DNA from: an uncultured bacterium
GTDB lineage: Bacteria; Actinomycetota; Coriobacteriia; Coriobacteriales; Coriobacteriaceae
DNA: 19,519 bases
Reading direction: 5' to 3'
Assembly (NCBI GenBank): GCA_905215725.1
Contig: CAJMRD010000039.1
Location: forward strand, 1-19,519
The notes beneath the pieces were generated by a model. The model worked only from the letters and a program-made list of their open reading frames with translations, did not search any database and had not been told where the DNA came from. Positions 1 through 6,637 of the stretch are shown one piece after another (the stretch's first letter is position 1; each line of letters starts with the position of its first letter). The position numbers were made by a program, and so were the translations under genes.

Positions 1-497
1 CGGCCATTAAGGGTGAGCTCATCGAGCAGGATGAGGCCGCAGCCATGTTTGACTCGATGCGCACCCTCAACGAGGCCCCGATTCGTCTGGCCGAGGGACT
101 CGAGCTTCACGGCTGCACCGACATTACGGGCTTTGGCCTGATCGGGCATGCGTGCGAGATGGCCGAGGGCTCGGGCGCGCAGATTGAACTTGCGTCGGGG
201 GCGGTGCCGCTCTTTGACCAGGTGCTCGATATGGAGCGTCTGGGCATTATTCCTGCCGGTGCCTACCGCAACCAGGATTTCTTTGGCCCGCGCGTGACGG
301 CCGACGATGACCTGGAGCCGGGCATGTTGGATGCGCTGTACGATCCGCAGACCTCGGGAGGCCTGCTCATCGCGGCGCCTGCTGCCGATGTGGATGAGCT
401 TGCGTGCCGTTTGCATGCCGAAGGACGTATCGCCGCCGTCGTCGGTCGCGTGTGCGAGGCGGTGTCGGGCGGTCCTGCCGTCCACGTTGTCCGTTAA
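1..497 (+). CDS. selD: Selenide, water dikinase (selenophosphate synthase), C-terminal part
   Basis: This is the last ~165 residues of SelD, which makes selenophosphate from selenide and ATP for selenocysteine synthesis and selenouridine formation in tRNA. The reading frame is open from base 3 and continues upstream of the window, so the N-terminal glycine-rich loop and the catalytic Cys/Sec are not visible. The visible part carries two family signatures of the AIRS-like C-terminal domain: CTDITGFGLIGHACEM (near the start) and LYDPQTSGGLLIA (late). The TAA stop is at 495-497, and yedF follows after 58 nt, probably in the same transcript. The family call is strong. What I cannot say is whether this SelD is itself a selenoprotein. 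Confidence 0.95.
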   Translation, partial: AIKGELIEQDEAAAMFDSMRTLNEAPIRLAEGLELHGCTDITGFGLIGHACEMAEGSGAQIELASGAVPLFDQVLDMERLGIIPAGAYRNQDFFGPRVTADDDLEPGMLDALYDPQTSGGLLIAAPAADVDELACRLHAEGRIAAVVGRVCEAVSGGPAVHVVR

Positions 498-555
498 CGA
501 CACGTTTATTGAATTATGCGCCGATTTAGAACGATTTATTCGAAAGGAAGAAGTT

Positions 556-1182
556 ATGTCTACCAAAATTGAAGTCAATGCCATGGGCGATGCCTGCCCG
601 CTGCCCGTCGTTAAGACGCTCAAGGCCCTCAAGCAGCTCGATGGCGAGGGCGCTGTGGTGACCTCGGTCGATAACGAGACCGCCGTCAAGAACATCTCCA
701 AGATGGCTCAGGAGAAGGGTTGCACGGCCTCGGTCGAGAAGATCTCGGACGCCGAGTGGCACGTGACCGTCGCGACCGCCGGTTCCGTGGCCGTTGCGGA
801 CCCCGAGCAGGACGGCGCCGCTTTCTGCGACGCTGGTGCCGGCAAGGGCAAACTCGTCATTTCCGTCTACACCGACTGCATGGGCCGTGGCGACGATGAG
901 CTGGGCCACAAGCTCATGAAGGCCTTTATCTTTGCCGTGACGCAGCAGGAGGAGCTGCCCGCGACCATGCTATTCTACAACGGCGGTGCCAAGCTCACCG
1001 TCGAAGGCTCTCCGGTGCTCGACGACCTTAAGGGTCTGGCCGAGCAGGGCGTCGAGATCCTTACCTGTGGCACCTGCCTCGACCACTATGGCATTAAAGA
1101 CCAGCTTGCCGTGGGCGAGGTCACCAACATGTACGTGATCGTGGAGAAGATGGAGCAGGCCGTGCGCGTTGTGCGCCCGTAG
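556..1182 (+). CDS. yedF: Selenium metabolism protein YedF (TusA-like + DsrE-like)
   Basis: The 208-residue protein has the two-domain build of the selenium-associated YedF family. An N-terminal TusA/SirA-like domain carries the CPxP motif as CPLP (Cys14). A C-terminal DsrE-like domain carries CGTCLDHYGI (Cys171, Cys174). Such proteins are thought to carry or deliver reduced sulfur or selenium; the exact reaction is not settled. I chose ATG 556 because AAAGGAAG (543-550) sits just upstream and the TusA fold begins at once. The frame also extends upstream to 307, but that part overlaps selD and has no family similarity. Its position between selD and the DUF3343 and desulfurase genes supports a role in selenium supply to SelD. 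Confidence 0.93.
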   Translation: MSTKIEVNAMGDACPLPVVKTLKALKQLDGEGAVVTSVDNETAVKNISKMAQEKGCTASVEKISDAEWHVTVATAGSVAVADPEQDGAAFCDAGAGKGKLVISVYTDCMGRGDDELGHKLMKAFIFAVTQQEELPATMLFYNGGAKLTVEGSPVLDDLKGLAEQGVEILTCGTCLDHYGIKDQLAVGEVTNMYVIVEKMEQAVRVVRP

Positions 1183-1201
1183 CGTATTGGTTGGAGTTGC
1201 C

Positions 1202-1453
1202 ATGAGGGAGAAGCGCCCGGCGCTTGTCATCACGTTTCCCACCACGGCGGCCGCCATGGGTTGCGAGTCCCTGTGCGTCGCTCGCGGCCTTCCCGGGCGA
1301 ACGATTCCCGTACCCGGGGAGGTCGCTGCCGGCTGCGGTCTGGCGTGGAAGGCGTTGCCTGCCGATGAGGAACTGCTGCGCGGCGAGCTTGCCGCGGCGG
1401 GCGTTCCCACCGAGGGCTTTACCGTGATCGATATGTGGGAGGTCGTGCGATGA
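1202..1453 (+). CDS. DUF3343 putative Se/S carrier protein
   Basis: This small protein of 83 residues resembles the DUF3343 family, found beside selD, yedF and a class V desulfurase in selenium gene clusters. The typical pattern is visible: a short N-terminal strand, then MGCESLCVARGLPG, a PVPGEV segment, and a CGLAWK motif that is probably the carrier cysteine. ATG 1202 is preferred over the in-frame ATG at 1169, because the upstream one lies inside yedF whereas GGAG (1193-1196) lies 5 nt before 1202. Its TGA overlaps the ATG of the next gene in an ATGA arrangement (1450-1453), so the two are translationally coupled. The function is inferred from family context; no catalytic motif is visible. 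Confidence 0.85.
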   Translation: MREKRPALVITFPTTAAAMGCESLCVARGLPGRTIPVPGEVAAGCGLAWKALPADEELLRGELAAAGVPTEGFTVIDMWEVVR

Positions 1454-2589
1454 TCTACCTGGATAACGCGGCGACGACCATGCACAAGCCGCAGACGGTC
1501 ATCGATGCCGTGACGCAGGCGATGTGCTCGCTCGGCAATGCCGGGCGCGGCGCCACGTCGGGTGCCCTCGATGCCGCTCGTACGATTCACGCTTGCCGTG
1601 CCAAGCTCGCGCGCCTTTTGGGTTGCCCGCGGGCTAACCGTGTGTGCTTTACGCCCAACTCCACGGCGGCGCTCAACACCGCCATCAACGGGGTGGTGCG
1701 CCCCGGCGACCATGTGGTCACATCGGTGCTCGAGCACAACTCCGTGCTGCGTCCGCTCAACCGCCTGACGGCAGAGCAGGGTGTGACGGTTGAGCATGCG
1801 GGCTGTGATACCAACGGCGTGCTCGACTACGACGAGCTCGAGCGGCTGGTTACGCCCGGTACGCGTGCTGTGGTGGTGACGCACGCCTCCAATGTGACCG
1901 GCAACGCGGTCGACATTGCGCGCGTGGCGGCCATGGCCCATGCGGCCGGCGCGCTGGTGATCGTCGACGCCTCGCAGTCTGCCGGCGCGATGCATATCGA
2001 TATGCAGGCCATGGGGCTCGATGTTGTGTGCTTTACCGGCCACAAGGGGCTCATGGGTCCGCAGGGGACCGGCGGCCTGGCCGTGGCGGAGGGCATTGAC
2101 ATGGCTCCGTGGGCCATGGGCGGCACCGGCGTGCACAGCTTCGATGCACTGCAGCCGCTTGAGTGGCCCACGCGTCTTGAGGCGGGCACGCTCAACGGCC
2201 ACGGCATCGCGGGCCTTTCTGCCGGTCTCGACTTTATCGAGGCCCAAGGCGGAGTCGAGGCGATCGCGGCGCATGAGCGCGCGCTTGCTGAGCGTTTCCT
2301 CGCTGGTGTTCGCGAAATCCCCGGCATTGCGCTCTACGGCGCCTTTGACCAGCCGTCGCGCTCGGCGATCGTGTCGCTCAACGTAGGCGATATCGATTCG
2401 GCTGAGATCTCGGACGCGCTCATGCAAGGGTGGGGGATTGCGACGCGCCCCGGTGCCCATTGCGCTCCGCTCATGCACCACGCGCTGGGGACCGAGCGCC
2501 AAGGCGTGGTTCGCTTCTCGTTTGGGTATTTCAACACGGACGAGGAAGTCGACACCGCGATTGACGCTTTGCGCGATTTAGCCTGCTAA
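1450..2589 (+). CDS. Class V aminotransferase-type cysteine desulfurase, selenium-cluster subfamily
   Basis: The 379-residue protein is a PLP-dependent enzyme of the NifS/CsdB class that would release sulfur from cysteine or selenium from selenocysteine. It begins with IYLDNAATT, a hallmark of the family. It has THASNVTGN, VDASQSAG, and the PLP lysine in TGHKGLMGP (Lys199). The persulfide-forming cysteine is probably Cys338 in RPGAHCAPLMH. It looks most like the subfamily found with orphan SelD and YedF clusters (the EF2568 type of Enterococcus). ATG 1450 is chosen because it overlaps the DUF3343 stop as ATGA. It is the last gene of the selenium operon, followed by a strong terminator. Its preference for Se or S substrate cannot be read from sequence. 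Confidence 0.93.
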   Translation: MIYLDNAATTMHKPQTVIDAVTQAMCSLGNAGRGATSGALDAARTIHACRAKLARLLGCPRANRVCFTPNSTAALNTAINGVVRPGDHVVTSVLEHNSVLRPLNRLTAEQGVTVEHAGCDTNGVLDYDELERLVTPGTRAVVVTHASNVTGNAVDIARVAAMAHAAGALVIVDASQSAGAMHIDMQAMGLDVVCFTGHKGLMGPQGTGGLAVAEGIDMAPWAMGGTGVHSFDALQPLEWPTRLEAGTLNGHGIAGLSAGLDFIEAQGGVEAIAAHERALAERFLAGVREIPGIALYGAFDQPSRSAIVSLNVGDIDSAEISDALMQGWGIATRPGAHCAPLMHHALGTERQGVVRFSFGYFNTDEEVDTAIDALRDLAC

Positions 2590-2603
2590 AGCGTATATAC
2601 TTG

Positions 2604-2633
2604 CGGGACGGGTCTTTTGCCCGTCCCGTTTTT
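2604..2633 (+). terminator. Intrinsic terminator of the selenium operon
   Basis: A perfect 9-bp stem CGGGACGGG (2604-2612) / CCCGTCCCG (2620-2628) with the 7-nt loop TCTTTTG is followed directly by TTTTT (2629-2633). It lies 14 nt after the desulfurase stop and before the brnQ ribosome binding site, so it separates the selenium operon from the transporter. Confidence 0.93.
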
Positions 2634-2656
2634 GTTTCGACCCGAAAGGTGTGCCT

Positions 2657-4015
2657 ATGGCCTCATCCGCTCCGCGCGGTCTGCGCTCCGACCATGTCGT
2701 CACCGTCGGCATTGCGCTGTTCTCGATGCTCTTTGGCGCCGGTAACCTCATCATTCCACCGTTGCTGGCACTTCAGGCCGGCACGGCTACGCCGCTTGCC
2801 ATGATCGGCTTTTTGATTGCCGCTATCGGTTTGCCCGTTATGGGATTTATCGCCGTCGCGCTCGCCGGCACGGCCCGCGAGCTGGCTGGGCGCGTGCATC
2901 CCAAGTTTGGCGAATTCTTCGTTGCGGCGGTCTATCTGGCCATCGGCCCGTGCCTGGCCATTCCGCGCACAAGCTCTACGGCGTTCGAAATGCTGGTGCC
3001 GCTGCTGCCCGAGGGCGTTTCGCTCGGTACGGCACGTCTGGTGTTTGCCATCGGGTTCTTCGTAGTCGCGTTTGTGCTCACGCTGCGCCCCGGCGTCATC
3101 ACGCGCGTGCTCGGTCGCATTACGGGCCCTGCGCTCATTGCGCTTATCGTGCTGGTCGTGGGTGCTGCCGTGATCTCGCCGCTGGGACCGGCTGCCGCGC
3201 CTCAGGCTCCCTACGATGCAGGCGCCGCCGTGCAGGGCTTTCTGACTGGCTACCAGACCATGGACCTGCTCGCGTCGCTCGCCTTTGGCATCATCATCGC
3301 CGAGACCATCCACGAGCTGGGTGTTACCGATGACAAGCGCGTGGCCTTCGAGATTTCGCGTTCCGGTGTGATCGCCGGCGTGCTCATGGCCATCATCTAC
3401 TGCGGCTTGGGCCTTGCCGGTATGCAGCTCGGCACCGTGATGCCCGACGCTACCAACGGCGCCGCCATCCTCGCCCGTTCGGCCTCCATGCACTTTGGCC
3501 TTGCCGGCACGGTCGTGGTCTTTGCGATCTTTTTCCTTGCCTGCATGAACGTGTGCATCGGCCTCATCAGCTGCTGCTCGCGTTACTTCTGCGAGACGTA
3601 TGTGGTCGAAGGGGGAGCGGAGGCTTCCGAGGAGGCCATGCGCCGCCCCTTCGCAATTCTCTCGTTTGTGTTCGCAGCGTTTTCGTGCGTGCTTTCCAAC
3701 GTGGGCCTCGACGTGATCCTTATGTTCTCGGTGCCTATGCTCAATGCCCTGTACCCCGTTGCCATTGTGCTGGTACTTATGGGCCTGGTTCACGGCTTTT
3801 GCGACGCACATCCGCAGGTGTGGGTCTGGGTCGGCGGTGTGGTTGCCGTGCAGAGTGTAATCACCTCGGTCCGCGATGCGTTCTTTGCGGGCGCGTGGCT
3901 ACCGTTCGATGTGCTGCCGCTGGCGGACATTGGAGCCGCGTGGGCGCCGGTCGCTGTGGTGGCGTTTGTGATCGGTCTGCTCCATAGTCGTTTTGTTGCA
4001 CATTCGAGGAGCTAA
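2657..4015 (+). CDS. brnQ: Branched-chain amino acid transporter, BrnQ/LIVCS family
   Basis: This is a 452-residue integral membrane protein of the LIVCS family, cation-coupled carriers that import leucine, isoleucine and valine. The N-terminus has the family signature FSMLFGAGNLIIPPLLALQAG, split here by no gap, and about twelve hydrophobic segments follow. The length is close to the usual ~440. ATG 2657 is chosen over GTG 2651 because the GAAAGG ribosome binding site (2644-2649) is 7 nt before the ATG but only 1 nt before the GTG. It stands alone between the selenium-operon terminator and the tRNA promoter. I see no clear -35/-10 pair for it; the promoter would have to overlap the preceding terminator region. 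Nothing ties it to selenium or hydrogen metabolism. Confidence 0.93.
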   Translation: MASSAPRGLRSDHVVTVGIALFSMLFGAGNLIIPPLLALQAGTATPLAMIGFLIAAIGLPVMGFIAVALAGTARELAGRVHPKFGEFFVAAVYLAIGPCLAIPRTSSTAFEMLVPLLPEGVSLGTARLVFAIGFFVVAFVLTLRPGVITRVLGRITGPALIALIVLVVGAAVISPLGPAAAPQAPYDAGAAVQGFLTGYQTMDLLASLAFGIIIAETIHELGVTDDKRVAFEISRSGVIAGVLMAIIYCGLGLAGMQLGTVMPDATNGAAILARSASMHFGLAGTVVVFAIFFLACMNVCIGLISCCSRYFCETYVVEGGAEASEEAMRRPFAILSFVFAAFSCVLSNVGLDVILMFSVPMLNALYPVAIVLVLMGLVHGFCDAHPQVWVWVGGVVAVQSVITSVRDAFFAGAWLPFDVLPLADIGAAWAPVAVVAFVIGLLHSRFVAHSRS

Positions 4016-4026
4016 GGCATCAATGC

Positions 4027-4055
4027 TTGCACAGGCGGGGAGTCTCCCCTATAAT
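4027..4055 (+). promoter_or_regulatory. Sigma-70-type promoter for the tRNA pair
   Basis: TTGCAC (4027-4032) and a perfect TATAAT (4050-4055) are separated by exactly 17 nt. The predicted start of transcription is about 4062, some 45 nt before the first tRNA. The stretch GGCGGGGAGTCTCCCC between the boxes is a partial palindrome. Confidence 0.85.
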
Positions 4056-4106
4056 TTCCTTCGCTTTGGGACACGCAAGGTTTAGACCTTAGCTGCTCAA
4101 CACCTT

Positions 4107-4183
4107 CGGGACGTGGCGCAGTTTGGTAGCGCGCCTGCTTTGGGAGCAGGATGTCGCAGGTTCAAATCCTGTCGTCCCGACCA
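4107..4183 (+). tRNA. tRNA-Pro(TGG)
   Basis: The acceptor stem CGGGACG (4107-4113) pairs with CGTCCCG (4173-4179), followed by discriminator A and an encoded CCA (4181-4183). The anticodon stem CCTGC/GCAGG (4134-4138/4146-4150) encloses the loop TTTGGGA, with anticodon TGG at 4141-4143. The T-arm contains GGTTCAAATCC. The full cloverleaf length is 77 nt with CCA. Confidence 0.97.
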
Positions 4184-4189
4184 TATCTT

Positions 4190-4263
4190 GCGGGCGTAGT
4201 TCAATGGTAGAACCCCAGCCTTCCAAGCTGATGACGCGGGTTCGATTCCCGTCGCCCGCTCCA
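4190..4263 (+). tRNA. tRNA-Gly(TCC)
   Basis: The acceptor stem GCGGGCG (4190-4196) pairs with CGCCCGC (4253-4259), followed by discriminator T and encoded CCA (4261-4263). The anticodon loop CTTCCAA (4220-4226) has TCC at 4222-4224; the outermost anticodon-stem pair is a C-A mismatch. The T-arm contains GGGTTCGATTCCC. It lies 6 nt after tRNA-Pro and is clearly co-transcribed with it. Confidence 0.97.
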
Positions 4264-4273
4264 TAAGATGGAT

Positions 4274-4313
4274 AAATGGCTCTGATTCTTTTTGGGACCA
4301 GAGCCATTTTCAT
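4274..4313 (+). terminator. Intrinsic terminator of the tRNA operon
   Basis: AAATGGCTCTG (4274-4284) pairs with CAGAGCCATTT (4299-4309) across a 14-nt loop, and the 3' arm runs into TTTTC. It lies 10 nt after tRNA-Gly and ends the tRNA transcript. Confidence 0.85.
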
Positions 4314-4330
4314 ATACATGCCGGACCCCA

Positions 4331-4411
4331 CATCCCCTCCTAAGTTGCGGTGAAATAGTTCCTGGATTAGCCGCAAAAGCTGTTATTCAGGAACTATTTC
4401 ACCGCAACTTA
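4331..4411. repeat. 69-bp palindromic repeat, left copy, with 10-bp outer extension
   Basis: Two perfect complementary arms (4341-4364 and 4388-4411, beginning TAAGTTGCGGTGAAATAG) enclose a 23-nt spacer. The same 23-bp arms with a different 23-nt spacer recur at 5653-5721. On the outer (left) side the copy carries CATCCCCTCC (4331-4340), which recurs inverted on the outer side of the right copy. The matching outer arms of the two copies are therefore a perfect 38-bp inverted repeat (4331-4368 / 5695-5732). It lies 62 nt past the stop of the minus-strand gene. There is no T-run after the hairpin, so it is not a standard terminator. Confidence 0.9.
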
Positions 4412-4472
4412 TTGAGACCGAGCGGGCTGGGTCGATGATGGGTTCTGTTGTCGAGAAGATGAGGGCAGCCGG

Positions 4473-5480
4473 TCAGGAGTCTGCGTAGGGCTTTGTGGTT
4501 GGTATGCCGTAGCCGCGCATCATGGAGCCGAACGCTTTGACATCGTAGGTGTCTGAGAGCTTGAAATGAATGACGTTGTGGCCCATGGCACGCAGGTTCG
4601 CGTCGCGCACGAGGGCAGCTCGATAGGTTTTTGCCGCAGTATGTTCCGGATCATTTTGGGCATCGTCCTCAAACTTGCCTAGTCCATGCAGCTCAGCCAG
4701 CATCCAAGAGCCGTCTGGCATCTGCCAGCCGTAATCTGCCAAATAATAGCCGGCGTTTCCCGGTCGAGTGATTTCAACCTGAAGTTCGGGAGCGGCAACT
4801 CCCGCCAGAATCATTGCCGCCCGTGCCTCGGATTCTCCACCGTTATCCGATCTGCCATCCATGTGTTCAAAAACGTCAAATGCGCGCGCAATGCCGTGCA
4901 GTCCGCGACAGTTCGCTTGTGCATATGCACGCAATTCTTCACGCTCGACACCGTACTCACGAGCCAACCCGTCGACATAGCCTAGTGCATATCGAAAAGC
5001 GCTCGTTCGGGCGATGTCGACCACCGTGCGATATGGATCCGTTAACGTAAACGGGCCGAGCTGCCATACGTCGCCCGGCCGCCAGCGTCGGTATTCAACG
5101 AATTCGTACATATCGCGTCTGGTGGAACGCGGTAGCAGCACTTGCACCCTGTCGAGAAGCGAATATGCAGAACCGATGCCATAGAGCAGTGCCGCCGTTG
5201 CTCCACAAAACACGGCATCCGGTTCAACGACAGCAATAGCGGATGCCAATTGAAAGATTCGATCTTCGACGCAGAGGTCATTCCAATACGCGGGATCAGC
5301 GTAGACATGGTTGTAGAGTCGAATAATCATCTTATTTTGCATGAGCGCGTAGGCACAGCGTTCGTCCCATTTTTTGGTAGCTACAAACAGGTGCCCGCCA
5401 TGATGGGCCTCGAATAACCGGAAGAACAGCTCTGCTTGCGGTTTGGAACAGCGTTTATCATGACTCATTTTCGACCCCAT
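4473..5480 (-). CDS. AbiEi-like / DUF559-like protein with PD-(D/E)XK-type C-terminus
   Basis: I recognise this 335-residue protein only at the level of a broad family. Actinobacterial proteins of this build are often labelled as AbiEi-family antitoxins with an endonuclease-like C-terminal domain. The N-terminal ~190 residues include a possible winged-helix region and the AFCGATAALLYGI / DPYRTVVDIAR pattern seen in those proteins. Around residue 216 there is the ESEARAAMILAG motif. It is followed by a possible nuclease core: Asp249 (LADYGW), Glu263 (AELHG) and Lys269 (GKFED). No partner toxin gene of AbiEii type is adjacent. The start is uncertain: ATG 5480 has no good ribosome binding site, and ATG 5468 (MSHDK) is an alternative. 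It sits alone between two inverted repeats and looks less G+C-rich than the metabolic genes. Confidence 0.6.
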   Translation of the reverse strand: MGSKMSHDKRCSKPQAELFFRLFEAHHGGHLFVATKKWDERCAYALMQNKMIIRLYNHVYADPAYWNDLCVEDRIFQLASAIAVVEPDAVFCGATAALLYGIGSAYSLLDRVQVLLPRSTRRDMYEFVEYRRWRPGDVWQLGPFTLTDPYRTVVDIARTSAFRYALGYVDGLAREYGVEREELRAYAQANCRGLHGIARAFDVFEHMDGRSDNGGESEARAAMILAGVAAPELQVEITRPGNAGYYLADYGWQMPDGSWMLAELHGLGKFEDDAQNDPEHTAAKTYRAALVRDANLRAMGHNVIHFKLSDTYDVKAFGSMMRGYGIPTTKPYADS

Positions 5481-5613
5481 GGTCTCGAGGGGGAGTGAAT
5501 GACACTACGCTATCCCATATTTGGTCCGCCAGACCTTGCCATGAACTGACCAAAAGCTTGACGGGGCAGGTCAGAGCCATGAGCCAGAGCCAAACATATC
5601 GGCAAACGGTTGA

Positions 5614-5636
5614 TTAGTGCCCCTCGGTGGCACTAA
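5614..5636. promoter_or_regulatory. Short palindrome upstream of the AbiEi-like gene
   Basis: TTAGTGCC (5614-5621) and GGCACTAA (5629-5636) form a perfect 8-bp inverted repeat with a 7-nt spacer, about 134 nt upstream of the minus-strand start at 5480. No T-run follows on either strand in terminator position (an A-run follows on the plus strand), so an operator or a small repeat is more likely than a terminator. Otherwise 5481-5652 holds no gene that I can support. Confidence 0.4.
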
Positions 5637-5652
5637 AAACCACCCTTACAGA

Positions 5653-5732
5653 AAGTTGCGGTGAAATAGTTCCTGAAAAGCTCGAATAAGCCTAAATCCA
5701 GGAACTATTTCACCGCAACTTAGGAGGGGATG
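5653..5732. repeat. 69-bp palindromic repeat, right copy, with outer extension
   Basis: The 23-bp arms at 5653-5675 and 5699-5721 are perfect complements with a 23-nt spacer. They are identical to those of the copy at 4342-4410, although the spacer differs. GGAGGGGATG (5723-5732) on the right is the reverse complement of the extension on the left copy. The element ends 3 bp from the stop codon of the PIN-domain gene. Spacers of equal length but different sequence suggest a conserved hairpin geometry. Confidence 0.9.
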
Positions 5733-5735
5733 GGG

Positions 5736-6212
5736 CTAGTGGCGGGATTGGTGGCGGAGCTTGTCGATGGTGGAGTCGGTGCTTCGGCTGCGGGCTTCGG
5801 CGGCGCGGTCGCGGGCGTCGGCAGCGGTTTGGCGCTTGTGGCGGTAATCGATCATGCCTTGGATGATGGGCTTGCCAAAGCTCACGACATCATCGTTGTA
5901 GATGGCGGTTCGGGCTGCGAGGAGGCAATCGGTAAAGTCCATATGCGTTTTACCAAAGAGTTTGATGGCAAGGGCGACAACGGTGGGCTCGTCGACCATG
6001 ACGTCATCGAGCAGCCTTCTCATGGCCGTAGCAATCTCAACGCGGGGAACCTTATAGACGTCGCGCAGCGTGACCGCGACGCGCGTGATGATTTCGGGGT
6101 AGACGCGAGCGGTGCGTGTGGCGATGACCTTGGCAGCGCGAGGTGACAGAACTTCGTCGTCGTCAAGCAGGTAGCGTAGGATGACGGTCTCGTCGATGAT
6201 GGTGCTACTCAT
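5736..6212 (-). CDS. PIN-domain toxin (VapC-like)
   Basis: The 158-residue protein has the layout of a PIN-domain ribonuclease. The first acidic residue is Asp7 in IIDETVILRYLL, a second is Glu40 (VYPEIITR), and MDFTDCLLAA (Asp92, Asp95) gives the central acidic cluster, followed by the VVSFGKPI strand. Such proteins usually act as toxins that cleave tRNA or rRNA. The last ~38 residues are rich in Arg, Lys and Asp and go beyond the normal PIN fold. Its ATG overlaps the antitoxin gene by 8 nt (6205-6212), so the two are translationally coupled. The stop codon lies 3 bp from the right palindromic repeat, so the tail may have been altered when that element arrived. RNA target unknown. Confidence 0.8.
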   Translation of the reverse strand: MSSTIIDETVILRYLLDDDEVLSPRAAKVIATRTARVYPEIITRVAVTLRDVYKVPRVEIATAMRRLLDDVMVDEPTVVALAIKLFGKTHMDFTDCLLAARTAIYNDDVVSFGKPIIQGMIDYRHKRQTAADARDRAAEARSRSTDSTIDKLRHQSRH

Positions 6213-6528
6213 GGATATCTACTTCCTCGGGACCCAAAATCGAATCGTCGCTTTCCGTGGCAAGGTACTCAATCCAGGCATTGCGCTCCTCGGCGCGGCG
6301 ATTGGGGTCACCATATGCTTTGAGCGATCCATAGGCGGCGGTGCCGTCCTTTGAGCGCACGGCGACCGGCTGAAAGGGGAGCTTGCGCATCAAAATGCTC
6401 TGCGCGACAAATAGACGGACGGCCTCGGCAAGCGATGTGCCCATGGCGTCGTAGAGGCGCTCGGCATGCTGCTTGTCCTCTTCGCGAATGCGCACCTGCA
6501 GGATGGCTCGTTTTTGCGTCGATGACAT
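6205..6528 (-). CDS. RelB/DinJ-family antitoxin
   Basis: This 107-residue protein starts with a ribbon-helix-helix type segment (ILQVRIREEDKQHAERLYDAMGTSLAEAVR read across residues 9-38), typical of RelB/DinJ antitoxins that bind operator DNA and, through the C-terminal part, the toxin. ATG 6528 is preferred over the adjacent GTG 6531 because the complement of 6534-6540 gives GGGAGGG, 5 nt before the ATG. The C-terminal half is acidic (ESDDSILGPEEVDIHE), as expected for a toxin-binding region. It is the first gene of the pair and probably represses its own promoter. RelB-type antitoxins more often pair with RelE/YafQ-type toxins, but RelB-PIN pairs do exist. Confidence 0.82.
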   Translation of the reverse strand: MSSTQKRAILQVRIREEDKQHAERLYDAMGTSLAEAVRLFVAQSILMRKLPFQPVAVRSKDGTAAYGSLKAYGDPNRRAEERNAWIEYLATESDDSILGPEEVDIHE

Positions 6529-6595
6529 CACTGCCCTCCCTTAGCTAGCGTGCAATATAGTCGGTCAAATGCGGTATATATCGATATCTTAGAAT

Positions 6596-6637
6596 CTTAT
6601 AACCATTACTTTATTTTACTCAAGTAAATAACCATTA
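6596..6637 (-). promoter_or_regulatory. Probable promoter/operator of the toxin-antitoxin pair
   Basis: Read on the minus strand, TTGAGT (6623-6618) and TATAAG (6601-6596) are 16 nt apart and could serve as -35/-10 boxes, giving a leader of ~60 nt before the antitoxin. The 10-bp direct repeat ATAACCATTA occurs at 6599-6608, overlapping the -10 box, and at 6628-6637. The palindrome TTTACT-CA-AGTAAA (6615-6628) covers the -35 box. This fits autoregulation by a ribbon-helix-helix antitoxin. Confidence 0.5.

Noticed and set aside
970..2502. 510-residue minus-strand frame across yedF, DUF3343 and the desulfurase
   Set aside because: It is rich in Arg and His and has no family motif, typical of antisense frames in high-G+C genes; the plus strand holds three recognised genes.
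4089..4376. 95-residue minus-strand reading frame over the tRNA pair
   Set aside because: It is antisense to both tRNAs and runs into the palindromic repeat; such frames are a known artefact of tRNA genes.
4341..5721. Palindromes as a CRISPR array
   Set aside because: There are only two copies 1.3 kb apart in opposite orientation, each a hairpin with an internal spacer, with no cas genes.
5730..6146. 138-residue plus-strand frame with an AGGAGGGG-ATG start
   Set aside because: It is antisense to the PIN-domain gene and low in complexity (Gly/Ala/Val-rich). The ribosome-binding-like string is part of the palindromic repeat, and the minus-strand frame has clear PIN motifs.
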